Assembly (NCBI GenBank): GCA_019745155.1
Contig: JAIETM010000012.1
Coordinates: forward strand, 186,001 to 250,000
Direction of reading: 5' to 3'
Source: Chitinophagaceae bacterium
GTDB taxonomy: Bacteria; Bacteroidota; Bacteroidia; Chitinophagales; Chitinophagaceae
DNA length: 64,000 bases
Shown: positions 1 to 7,319 of the stretch, piece by piece
How positions within the stretch are numbered: position 1 is the stretch's first letter
Layout of the letters: the number at the start of each line of letters is the position of its first letter
The notes under the pieces: model-generated
What the model saw: only the letters and a program-made list of their open reading frames with translations
Told to the model about the DNA's origin: nothing
The model's database searches: none
Program-made: the position numbers and the translations under genes

Positions 1-1
1 G

Positions 2-295
2 CTCAATAAAGAAGAAATATCTTTTATTGCAGCTAAGTTTCACTACAGTTTAATTGATCTTGTTAAAGAAATTGCAGAAGAAAACAACAGTACTAGCATT
101 GCTTGTAGTGGGGGTGTTTTTCAAAATGCCGTTTTAGTAGATTTAATGATACATTATTTGGGAAAAAATTATTCAGTTTATTTTCATCAACAATTATCAC
201 CCAACGATGAAAATATATCTTTTGGGCAATTGATACATCAACAACAGCAAATAAAAATTAATCATCATAAAAAAGAAAAAATAATATGTGTTTAG
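2..295 (+). CDS. hypF: Carbamoyltransferase HypF, C-terminal end (partial)
   Basis: This is the last 97 codons of HypF; the rest lies before the window. HypF makes the cyanide ligands of the [NiFe] active site from carbamoyl phosphate, passing a carbamoyl group to the C-terminal cysteine of HypE. The fragment carries the SGGVFQN motif typical of the Kae1-like C-terminal domain of HypF, followed by a QLSPNDENISFGQ stretch that matches the usual LPPNDGGISLGQ end of the family. The gene overlaps hypC by 10 bases, which points to one transcript. The last residues (HHKKEKIICV) are a short basic tail. The call is firm because of the motif and the following hypC, hypD and hypE. Confidence 0.9.
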   Translation, partial: LNKEEISFIAAKFHYSLIDLVKEIAEENNSTSIACSGGVFQNAVLVDLMIHYLGKNYSVYFHQQLSPNDENISFGQLIHQQQQIKINHHKKEKIICV

Positions 296-573
296 CAATT
301 CCGGGAAAAATAGAAAGTATCAGCACCATTCATGATGGATTGGTACGAATGGCAAAAGTGTCCTTTGGAGGTATCATCAAAGAGGCAAGTTTAGAAATGT
401 TACCATCGGCCGATGTTGGTGACTATGTACTGGTACATGTAGGTGTAGCCATAAGTAAAATAGACGAAGAAGAAGCAGCCAAAAGTTTTGAGTTTCTCAA
501 AGAGATTGGCGAAATAGACGAGCTTATTGAACATACCCAAGTGGATAACAATAGAAACCAAAATATAAATTAA
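286..573 (+). CDS. hypC: Hydrogenase maturation chaperone HypC
   Basis: A 95-aa protein starting MCLAIPGKI, the signature of the HypC/HupF family; Cys2, exposed after removal of Met1, binds the Fe(CN)2CO precursor. HypC works with HypD as scaffold for iron-ligand assembly and then carries the iron to the apo large subunit. It overlaps the end of hypF by 10 bases and is followed 5 bases later by hypD. The acidic tail after about residue 70 is slightly longer than in minimal HypC proteins. A specialised paralogue (HupF type) cannot be excluded, but only one copy is seen here. Confidence 0.95.
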   Translation: MCLAIPGKIESISTIHDGLVRMAKVSFGGIIKEASLEMLPSADVGDYVLVHVGVAISKIDEEEAAKSFEFLKEIGEIDELIEHTQVDNNRNQNIN

Positions 574-578
574 GTAAT

Positions 579-1685
579 ATGAAATATTTAAGTGAATACA
601 GAGATGCAGATGTTGTAAATAAATATCTGGATGAACTTCATGAAATAACAACTAAGCCCTGGACAATAATGGAAGTGTGTGGTGGGCAAACCCATAGCTT
701 AGTGAAAAATGGCATCATTGGCTTGTTGCCAAAAAACATTACAATGGTGCACGGTCCTGGTTGTCCGGTATGCGTTACACCATTGCAGCTAATTGATAAA
801 GCAGTGTATTTGGCAGAAGTACAAAAAGTAATTTTGTGCAGCTATGGCGATATGTTACGAGTGCCTGGCAGTAAAAAAAGTTTACTGGAAGCTAAAGCCA
901 ATGGGGCTGATGTAAGAATACTGTATTCACCTTTGGAAGCGGTAAAATTAGCAAGCGAAAATCCTGATAAAGAAGTTGTATTTTTTGCAGTTGGGTTTGA
1001 AACTACAGCACCAGCCAACGCCCTGAGTGTATTGCATGCACAAAGGCAAGGCATTACAAATTATTCTATTCTTACTAGCCATGTGCTTGTGCCACCGGCC
1101 ATTGATGCCCTTGCAAGTGATGAAGCCAATGTGGTACAGGGTTTTTTAGCAGCAGGTCATGTATGCACCATTATGGGTATTAGTGAATACTATCCATTAG
1201 TAGAAAAATACAAAATGCCTATTGTGGTTACGGGCTTTGAACCTGTAGATTTAATGCAAGGTATTACCATGCTTATTAAGCAATTAGAAAACGGTGAATA
1301 TAAATTGCAGAATCAGTACAGTCGTGTGGTGCAGCCCGAAGGAAATAAAGATGCCAGAAGTGTAATTGAGCAAGTATTTGAAGTAAGAGAAAGAGAATGG
1401 AGAGGTATTGGCACTATACCTATTAGTGGTTACGAAGTAAAACCGGAGATGAAAAATTTTGATGCCAATGTAAAGTTCAATATTCAAATTGAAGCACAAC
1501 CCAATAATAATGAATGTATAGCTGGCGAAATATTAAGGGGCATTAAAAAACCAATGGAGTGTCCACAGTTTGGTAAAAAATGTACGCCTTTACACCCTAT
1601 TGGTGCACCGATGGTAAGCAGTGAAGGGGCTTGTGCGGCATATTATCATTTTGCAAATATCAATGCAGAACACGAAACTGTATAA
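579..1685 (+). CDS. hypD: Hydrogenase iron-ligand assembly protein HypD
   Basis: A 368-aa protein of normal HypD length. Seen motifs: CGGQTH at residues 34-39, GPGCPVC at 59-65, GFETTAP around 139-145, and a C-terminal set of cysteines that in the family holds a [4Fe-4S] cluster. HypD with HypC holds the iron while CN and CO ligands are added. It sits between hypC and hypE with short spacing, as in most hyp operons. Nothing looks damaged. Confidence 0.96.
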   Translation: MKYLSEYRDADVVNKYLDELHEITTKPWTIMEVCGGQTHSLVKNGIIGLLPKNITMVHGPGCPVCVTPLQLIDKAVYLAEVQKVILCSYGDMLRVPGSKKSLLEAKANGADVRILYSPLEAVKLASENPDKEVVFFAVGFETTAPANALSVLHAQRQGITNYSILTSHVLVPPAIDALASDEANVVQGFLAAGHVCTIMGISEYYPLVEKYKMPIVVTGFEPVDLMQGITMLIKQLENGEYKLQNQYSRVVQPEGNKDARSVIEQVFEVREREWRGIGTIPISGYEVKPEMKNFDANVKFNIQIEAQPNNNECIAGEILRGIKKPMECPQFGKKCTPLHPIGAPMVSSEGACAAYYHFANINAEHETV

Positions 1686-1704
1686 AAATAATTTATATAA
1701 AGTA

Positions 1705-2763
1705 ATGAGCAATTCAATTAGCTTTTCATCACTCAGTTGCCCAATGCCCAAATTTGATTTTGATACCATTAATATGGGGCATGGTAGTGGTGGTATATTA
1801 ACGCATCAACTATTGAATAGTGGTGTTTTTTCTATCTTACAAAATGACATGCTCAATCAAAAACACGATGGAGCAATTTTTACAGCCAATGGAAAGTTGG
1901 CTTTTAGTACAGATAGTTATGTAATCCATCCATTATTTTTCCCTGGTGGAAATATTGGGGAATTAGCTGTAAATGGCACTGTAAATGATTTGGCAATGTG
2001 TGGAGCTATGGCAAAATACTTATCGCTTTCATTTATTATTGAAGAAGGGCTTGCCATGAAAGAATTTTGGGAAATATTAGTAAGTATCAAAAAAGCTTGC
2101 GACAAAGCCAATGTGCAAGTAGTAACAGGCGATACAAAAGTGGTGGAAAAAGGCAAAGGTGATAAAATTTTTATCAATACTTCTGGCATAGGAATCATGC
2201 ATCCACATGCCAATATTGCACTATCCAATATTAAAGAAGGCGATGCTGTTATACTGAGTGGCTATATTGCAGACCATGGTGTATGCATCATGAGTAAGAG
2301 AGAAGGATTAGAATTTGAAACTGATGTAAAAAGCGATACGGTTAATCTGAATTTTACCATAGAGCATTTATTAAATGAATTTGGTAACGAAATACATTTC
2401 TTAAGAGATGCCACAAGAGGTGGTGTAGCCAGTGTGTTAAACGAAATAGCCAAAGATGGCAACTTAGGCGTAGATATTTTGGAAAAAGAAATACCTGTAA
2501 AACCTCAAGTGAGTGGTGCTTGCGAAATGCTAGGTCTCGACCCATTGTATGTAGCCAACGAGGGGAAATTTATGATGGTTGTAGATGCTGCAAAGACTCA
2601 AGATGTATTGAACGCATTAAGAAAAGATACCAATGGCACTGATGCCACCATTATTGGCCATATTACAAAAGAGCATATTGGGCAAGTAATATTGCAAAGC
2701 CGTATTGGTGGAAAAAGAGTGGTGAATATGTTGCCGGGAGAGCAATTACCCAGGATATGCTAG
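1705..2763 (+). CDS. hypE: Hydrogenase cyanide-forming protein HypE
   Basis: A 352-aa protein of the PurM/AIR-synthase-like fold. It dehydrates the thiocarbamate on its C-terminal cysteine, using ATP, to give thiocyanate that supplies CN to iron. The end reads LPRIC, the family's conserved PRIC tail with the acceptor cysteine. The MGHGSGG motif lies near the N terminus and VNDLAMCGA follows the first metal/ATP segment. An earlier in-frame start at 1621 would overlap hypD by 65 bases; ATG 1705, 19 bases after the hypD stop, is preferred because the family homology starts just after it. It is co-directional with the NHL gene 23 bases downstream. Confidence 0.95.
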   Translation: MSNSISFSSLSCPMPKFDFDTINMGHGSGGILTHQLLNSGVFSILQNDMLNQKHDGAIFTANGKLAFSTDSYVIHPLFFPGGNIGELAVNGTVNDLAMCGAMAKYLSLSFIIEEGLAMKEFWEILVSIKKACDKANVQVVTGDTKVVEKGKGDKIFINTSGIGIMHPHANIALSNIKEGDAVILSGYIADHGVCIMSKREGLEFETDVKSDTVNLNFTIEHLLNEFGNEIHFLRDATRGGVASVLNEIAKDGNLGVDILEKEIPVKPQVSGACEMLGLDPLYVANEGKFMMVVDAAKTQDVLNALRKDTNGTDATIIGHITKEHIGQVILQSRIGGKRVVNMLPGEQLPRIC

Positions 2764-2786
2764 ATTAGAAATTACAAAAGCAAATA

Positions 2787-3848
2787 ATGAAGTTAGTTCA
2801 TACTTTTTATGGCGAAGAAAGTAATGCAATGCTTGCACCTCGTGGTGTATGTTTGAGCAATGATATTTTAGCTGTAAGTGATACCGGACAAAATAGGGTT
2901 TTGATTTGGAATAATATTTTTGACTATAAGCATAAAAAAGCAACAGTAAAACTAGAAGCCAGCACTGAACAACAACTGCAAAAAGGAACTTGCAACGCCA
3001 ACAGTTTGCAGTATCCAAGTGGCATATGGACAAATGGAGAAATATTAATTATTGCAGATGCATGGAACCACCGTGTGCTTATTTGGAAAACATTTCCAAC
3101 AAAAAATAACCAAGCCGCCGATGTAGTCATTGGGCAACCCAATTTCGATAACAACCAACCTAACATAACTGGTTTGGGTAATCTGCCTACTGCACAATCG
3201 CTTTACTGGCCTTATGGAGTATACAGTAACGGTACTGAATTATGGATAGCCGATACGGGCAATAGGAGAGTATTGTATTTTTCAGAAATACCTGCAACAA
3301 ATTTTGCAGTAGCCAATGCAGTAATTGGACAAGCGACGTTCAACGAAAAAGATTACGACCCTGCAAATGCCGTATGGCCATACAGTGTTAAGATAAGTAA
3401 TAAAGGAGAAATGCTTATTGCAGATACGCAATATTATAGAGTACTATATTGGAATAACTGGAAAGATTCATTAACAGTACCTGCCAAAATAATTTTTGGA
3501 CAAGCAGATATGCAAAGCAACGGACAAAATCAGTACCAACTAAAACCAAATGCAAAAACACTAAATTGGTGTTACGATGTTTGCTTTTGGAATAATGGTA
3601 TAGCTATAGCAGATACGGGCAATAGTCGTGTGGTAATACACAACCAAATTCCAACAGAAAATAATGCACTTGCTAATTTTCAATTGGGACAGCCCAATTT
3701 TGAAACCCATGGCGAAACTTCACTAAGCTTTACCTCAAAAATTGAAAATGAAATGTATTGGCCATTTGCCGTAAATACCGACAATAATGTTTTGGTATTA
3801 GCAGATACCGGTAATCACAGGATATTAATTTACAAAAATTTAGAATGA
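2787..3848 (+). CDS. NHL-repeat beta-propeller protein of the hydrogenase locus
   Basis: A 353-aa protein built of about six NHL-type repeats, each with a core like ADTGNHRVLIW (seen as SDTGQNRVLIW, ADAWNHRVLIW, ADTGNRRVLYF, ADTQYYRVLYW, ADTGNSRVVIH, ADTGNHRILIY). Between repeats a VIGQPNF-like strand recurs. No signal peptide is evident, so a cytoplasmic six-bladed propeller is expected. It follows hypE by 23 bases and overlaps the transporter gene by 4. NHL proteins are recalled as neighbours of high-affinity group 1 hydrogenases; a role as scaffold or assembly factor is inference. Fold confidence is high, function is unknown. Confidence 0.8.
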   Translation: MKLVHTFYGEESNAMLAPRGVCLSNDILAVSDTGQNRVLIWNNIFDYKHKKATVKLEASTEQQLQKGTCNANSLQYPSGIWTNGEILIIADAWNHRVLIWKTFPTKNNQAADVVIGQPNFDNNQPNITGLGNLPTAQSLYWPYGVYSNGTELWIADTGNRRVLYFSEIPATNFAVANAVIGQATFNEKDYDPANAVWPYSVKISNKGEMLIADTQYYRVLYWNNWKDSLTVPAKIIFGQADMQSNGQNQYQLKPNAKTLNWCYDVCFWNNGIAIADTGNSRVVIHNQIPTENNALANFQLGQPNFETHGETSLSFTSKIENEMYWPFAVNTDNNVLVLADTGNHRILIYKNLE

Positions 3849-4531
3849 CAGCAGCATTAATTTTATCAGCCTTAGGTATTGGTTTTGCTCACAGTTTTGA
3901 AACTGACCATTTATTAGCAGTGAGTAATATTGTAAGCAGTCGCAACAAGTTAATTAAAGCCATAAAAGACGGTTTATTTTGGGGGCTTGGGCATACAAGC
4001 ACCATATTAATAGTTTCAATATTTTTTTTAACATTAAAGTACCAGGTCAACGAAAAAATTTTTTCATACTTTGAAGCTATTGTGGGTGTTATGCTTGTTC
4101 TCCTTGGTACATATAGATTAATTCAGTTAGCAAAATCGTACAGAATGCCAATTGCTGAAATACTTCCCCATACACATGCACATCATGCTGATACACATAG
4201 TCATACCCATATTGTTGCCAGGCCTGAATTAGAAATGAAAGGCTTTGCTCACTTATCATCTTATTTTATAGGAACTGTGCATGGCTTAGCCGGCAGTGGT
4301 TCCGTTATTATTGGTGTATTAGCAACTATGGAAAGTATTTTTTCAGGCTATATGTATTTATTAGTATTTGGTATAGGCAGTATTGGTGGCATGATATTAG
4401 CAGCAACTACTTTTGGCCTACCTTTTACACAGAAGTTGATTAGCAATAAAATTTTTCAGGCAATTTTAATTGTAGCTTCTTCATTGCTTTCTATTTATTT
4501 TGGAATTAAAATAATTTTTGAACATATATGA
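3845..4531 (+). CDS. Nickel/cobalt transporter-like membrane protein (NiCoT/UreH-like)
   Basis: A 228-aa protein with about six hydrophobic segments. The first carries H16-x4-D21-H22, the HX4DH signature of NiCoT-family nickel permeases; a second GTVHGLAGSGS segment lies near residue 144. A cytoplasmic or periplasmic loop at residues 109-122 is very rich in histidine (HTHAHHADTHSHTH), a likely metal-buffering loop. The gene overlaps the NHL gene by 4 bases and the next small gene by 4 (ATGA), so translation is probably coupled. Within a hydrogenase operon, nickel supply for the active site is the natural role. Export rather than import cannot be ruled out from sequence. Confidence 0.82.
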   Translation: MTAALILSALGIGFAHSFETDHLLAVSNIVSSRNKLIKAIKDGLFWGLGHTSTILIVSIFFLTLKYQVNEKIFSYFEAIVGVMLVLLGTYRLIQLAKSYRMPIAEILPHTHAHHADTHSHTHIVARPELEMKGFAHLSSYFIGTVHGLAGSGSVIIGVLATMESIFSGYMYLLVFGIGSIGGMILAATTFGLPFTQKLISNKIFQAILIVASSLLSIYFGIKIIFEHI

Positions 4532-4728
4532 CAGCAAAAGAACTAGTGATTGACTGTTTACGCTATTATAGTATTGAAATAGTAAATGTCGATGATAATA
4601 TCATTACTATCGGAAGAAATTATAAGATTGAAGTAGAAGCAAATGGACTTTATAAACTAATGAGCGATGGACAAGTAATAGCCCCTTTCGACGATGTAGA
4701 TGAACTATGCAGATTTGTTTTATTGTAA
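4528..4728 (+). CDS. Small protein of unknown function (66 aa) in the hydrogenase operon
   Basis: Not recognised. The start codon overlaps the stop of the nickel transporter (ATGA), which supports a real, translationally coupled gene. The protein is acidic, lacks membrane segments and has a predicted alternating beta pattern (IEIVNVDDNIITIGRNYKIEVE). Its length and context would suit a small accessory factor for hydrogenase maturation, but no motif supports a specific role. The downstream nuclease gene begins 15 bases later. Confidence 0.6.
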   Translation: MTAKELVIDCLRYYSIEIVNVDDNIITIGRNYKIEVEANGLYKLMSDGQVIAPFDDVDELCRFVLL

Positions 4729-4743
4729 AATAAAAAATCATTG

Positions 4744-5298
4744 ATGGTAGAAGTATATTTAATAGCATTGAATAGTAGCGAAAGTTCGCCTGGCAATTTT
4801 GTAGTGGTATTAGAAGAGATTATCAGCAAAAAACGTATGGCTATTACTATTGGTGGTTATGAAGCACAAGCTATTGCCATTTCTTTAGAACGAATGCAAC
4901 TGCCCCGACCAATGCTTCACGATATCTTTAAAAATACTATTGCCGAACTTGGTGGTACATTAATATAAGTACATATTTATGCCATCGTGAACCAAATGTA
5001 TCATGCTTATTTGATTATAAAGACCAAAGAAGCCAATGAAATTAAAATAGATGCAAGAGCAAGTGATGCATTAGCAATGGCTGTTAGGTATGATTGTCCA
5101 ATATATGTAGATACTGAGGTATTTGAAAAATCTGTAATTACCGAAGTTAACTCTAATATAAACAGTATTCGTGGTTCTTTGGCCGACTATAGCTTAGAAG
5201 AACTAAAGTTGCTCCTACAAAATATTTTAGCTAAAGAAGATTACGAAAGTGCTGGCAGAATAAGAGATATGATTAAAAAGCGAAAGGAAAATTTATGA
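4744..5298 (+). pseudogene. Bifunctional nuclease (BFN/DUF151) plus UVR-domain protein, broken by an in-frame TAA
   Basis: Two open frames in the same reading phase, 4744-4968 and from 4987 on, together make one normal BFN-UVR protein of about 184 codons. The first part has the BFN core (ITIGGYEAQAIAISLERMQ, then LPRPMLHDIFKN). The second has ARASDALAMAVRYDCPIYV and ends in a UVR motif (LLQNILAKEDYESAGRIRDMI). The join would read TLI-stop-VHIYAIVNQMYHAYLI; the TAA at 4966-4968 stands where related proteins usually have a charged residue. No frameshift is needed: one base change (for example GAA to TAA) explains it. It may be a true nonsense mutation, a sequencing error, or two separately translated pieces (GTG at 4987). 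Start could also be TTG 4741. Confidence 0.8.
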
Positions 5299-5590
5299 AT
5301 CACCACTTCATATAATGTGTCACTATTGTCCGACTAAAAATTAGCCAAAATGACTTGAAACCCTTATCTGGTAAGCATTACAAGCTAATTTGAAGATGTT
5401 TCAAAAACCAGGGTAGTTGCCCATGTTCTTAAACCGGCTACAACTCAATACTGGCAAGGGTTTGGTAGAAAAAGTTACAGTTTTAGCCAGACAACAATGA
5501 TAATGTGTATAATTTATAATCAAATCTAATTGACAACGTTTTTGTATAATAATTACTTCATTTTTTACCTTTGAAAATAAAAAATAAGTA
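5299..5590. other. Non-coding gap with likely promoter for the first TetR gene
   Basis: A 292-base AT-rich stretch with no convincing reading frame on either strand. It separates the hyp/accessory genes from the regulator and structural genes, so it probably divides two transcripts. No clear terminator hairpin with a T run was seen after the UVR gene. The right end holds a Bacteroidota-type promoter, listed separately. The segment near 5320-5400 may be an old insertion remnant, but no terminal repeat or transposase fragment could be identified. Confidence 0.5.
5541..5573 (+). promoter_or_regulatory. Bacteroidota-type promoter before the first TetR gene
   Basis: A TTTG at 5541-5544 and TACCTTTG at 5566-5573 are separated by 21 bases, matching the -33 TTG / -7 TAnnTTTG pattern of the primary sigma factor in this phylum. 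Transcription would start near 5578-5580, leaving a very short leader before the TTG start at 5591. Confidence 0.55.
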
Positions 5591-6205
5591 TTGAAGTCAA
5601 CAAAGCAACATATATTAAACAATGCCTTAAAACTCTTTAATAACAAAGGTGTAGTAAATGTTAGACTACAACATATTGCCGATGAAGCATTTGTTAGTAT
5701 TGGACATTTGGCGTATCACTTCAAAAATAAGGATGCAATTGTAGGTGCTTTGTACGATGACCTGCAACAGCAACAGCAACAATTACTAAACGAACACAGA
5801 ACAGTACCGCTTTTTACTGATATAGATGCTTTTTTAAGAGCCTATTATGCGCTACAGAATAAGTATATTTTTTTCTATTTAGATAGCTTAGAAATTACAA
5901 GGGCATATGCCGATATCGCAAAAAAACATACTCAACACATTCAATGGCAGCGTACCCTTCTTAATGTAATGCTGCAATTTAATATTTCTAGAGGTTCGCT
6001 AATCCCTATAAAAGAAACCGGCGTTACTCAACTCAGTACCAACCTACGTATGCAACTGGATAATTGGCGATATGCCAACAAAGTGGAAGGTGTACAAAAT
6101 GATACGGTAGAATCTTTTTTAAATGCAATATGGGCATCAATCTCTCCCTACTTTACGCCAATGGGCATAGCTGAATATAAAATGTTGGTTACGGAGCCAC
6201 AATAA
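5591..6205 (+). CDS. TetR/AcrR-family transcriptional regulator (first copy)
   Basis: A 204-aa protein with a TetR helix-turn-helix in the first 55 residues (LQHIADEAFVSIGHLAYHFKNKDAIVGALY). The rest is a divergent all-helical ligand or dimer domain that was not recognised. The start is taken as TTG at 5591, since the DNA-binding domain begins within a few residues (MKSTKQHI) and no ATG is available there. It is a paralogue of the regulator at 6617 (same STKxxI start and HIAD/QIAD, YHxKNKDAIV motif). Lying between the hyp genes and the hydrogenase structural genes, it is a good candidate for control of the locus; this is inference from position. Confidence 0.85.
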   Translation: MKSTKQHILNNALKLFNNKGVVNVRLQHIADEAFVSIGHLAYHFKNKDAIVGALYDDLQQQQQQLLNEHRTVPLFTDIDAFLRAYYALQNKYIFFYLDSLEITRAYADIAKKHTQHIQWQRTLLNVMLQFNISRGSLIPIKETGVTQLSTNLRMQLDNWRYANKVEGVQNDTVESFLNAIWASISPYFTPMGIAEYKMLVTEPQ

Positions 6206-6257
6206 GTCTATTTTTTTAGTAGTCATAAATTGTCGTAAAATTGTAGAACTTTTAAAT

Positions 6258-6617
6258 ATGAGAGTATTTGTGCATATTGACGACGCTGCCTATTTGGCGA
6301 TGCTTGGGCATATTGAACGCAGTGCACAAACTGATACTGCAGGCTTGCAAAGTGATATTAGTTTTTATAATGAAGACTTCTGGTTGCAAGATTCTGCAGT
6401 TATAGAAAATATAGAATACCGTAATGGCGAATGGAACGTATTTTTAGTTTTTGCTCACCAAGCTAAATTATTAAAACTAATAAAAAGGAAAATAAAGAAT
6501 TACAGTTGCCCCAAAAAAGCACAACTAACCGCTTATTATATGCGAAAGTTGGCGGCTAAAGATCAAAGAGGAACGATTATTGTAAAAACTGATAATCTCA
6601 CTATAAATTTTAGCTAA
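6258..6617 (+). CDS. Unknown protein (119 aa) between two TetR regulators
   Basis: Not recognised. It starts MRVFVHIDDAAYLAMLGHIE and its stop overlaps the start of the second TetR gene by one base (TAATG), so the two are probably co-translated. The protein is soluble, with a basic middle (KLIKRKIKNY) and no membrane segment. The fixed place between two paralogous regulators suggests a linked duplication or a small regulatory module, but no function can be given. Confidence 0.6.
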   Translation: MRVFVHIDDAAYLAMLGHIERSAQTDTAGLQSDISFYNEDFWLQDSAVIENIEYRNGEWNVFLVFAHQAKLLKLIKRKIKNYSCPKKAQLTAYYMRKLAAKDQRGTIIVKTDNLTINFS

Positions 6618-7222
6618 TGCGGTCTACTAAAGAGAATATTATATCTGTAAGCAAACAATTGTTTCACGAATTTGGCATTGCAAATACCCGTTTACAGCAA
6701 ATAGCAGATGCTGCTGAAATTAGCGTAGGCAACTTGGTCTACCACTATAAAAATAAAGATGCTATAGTAGAAGCAGTATATAATAACTTATTTACAGAGC
6801 TGACTGCAATTTTAAGTCAATACGCATTTAATTACGAACTACATGGTTTTGACAGACTATTTAGTGCTATGTACCGTTTTTATGACGCTAATAAGCTTGC
6901 TTTTAATAACCAATGGGAGATACACCGAAACTATACACAAATACAGCAAGAGTGGCTTACGACTTCAAACAAAATAACGCTACAAATAAAAAAAAGACTG
7001 GAATATTGTGCTGCCAATGATTTAATTAATGATGAAAGTGGAAAAACCAATTTTGATACATTGTCTCAATCCATTTCATTAGTTATGCATAATTGGATGC
7101 CACAGCAGTGTCTTCGGGGGAAAGTACATACAGAGCTACTGTATAAGAGAGCATTATGGGGCATTATATTGCCACTATTAACCCAAAAAGGGAAAACAGC
7201 TCTCGAAAGTAAAATTGGATAA
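6617..7222 (+). CDS. TetR/AcrR-family transcriptional regulator (second copy)
   Basis: A 201-aa protein with an N-terminal TetR helix-turn-helix (LQQIADAAEISVGNLVYHYKNKDAIVEAVY) and an unrecognised helical C-terminal domain. It clearly resembles the regulator at 5591 over the first 55 residues and has about the same length. It starts on the last base of the preceding 119-aa gene and ends 97 bases before the small hydrogenase subunit. An AT-rich inverted repeat lies just after its stop (7226-7249). It probably controls hydrogenase expression; the inducing signal is unknown. Confidence 0.86.
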   Translation: MRSTKENIISVSKQLFHEFGIANTRLQQIADAAEISVGNLVYHYKNKDAIVEAVYNNLFTELTAILSQYAFNYELHGFDRLFSAMYRFYDANKLAFNNQWEIHRNYTQIQQEWLTTSNKITLQIKKRLEYCAANDLINDESGKTNFDTLSQSISLVMHNWMPQQCLRGKVHTELLYKRALWGIILPLLTQKGKTALESKIG

Positions 7223-7225
7223 TTA

Positions 7226-7249
7226 AAAATAGAAGAAAATTTCTATTTT
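7226..7249. repeat. Perfect 9-base inverted repeat before the hydrogenase subunit genes
   Basis: AAAATAGAA at 7226-7234 pairs with TTCTATTTT at 7241-7249 across a 6-base spacer. It lies directly after the TetR stop codon and about 70 bases before the start of the small subunit. It could be a TetR operator or a weak transcription attenuator. The all-AT character makes chance occurrence in this AT-rich block possible. Confidence 0.45.
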
Positions 7250-7319
7250 AGAAAATAATTACTAAATTACGTCAGGAAATACCCCAATTTCGTAATAAAA
7301 TCTTTAAAAACGATTGCTT

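Noticed and set aside
1621-1704. Upstream extension of hypE (28 codons)
   Set aside because: It overlaps hypD in another frame and shows no homology; ATG 1705 fits the family start.
5320-5400. Possible insertion-sequence remnant
   Set aside because: No terminal inverted repeat pair, target duplication or transposase fragment could be shown.
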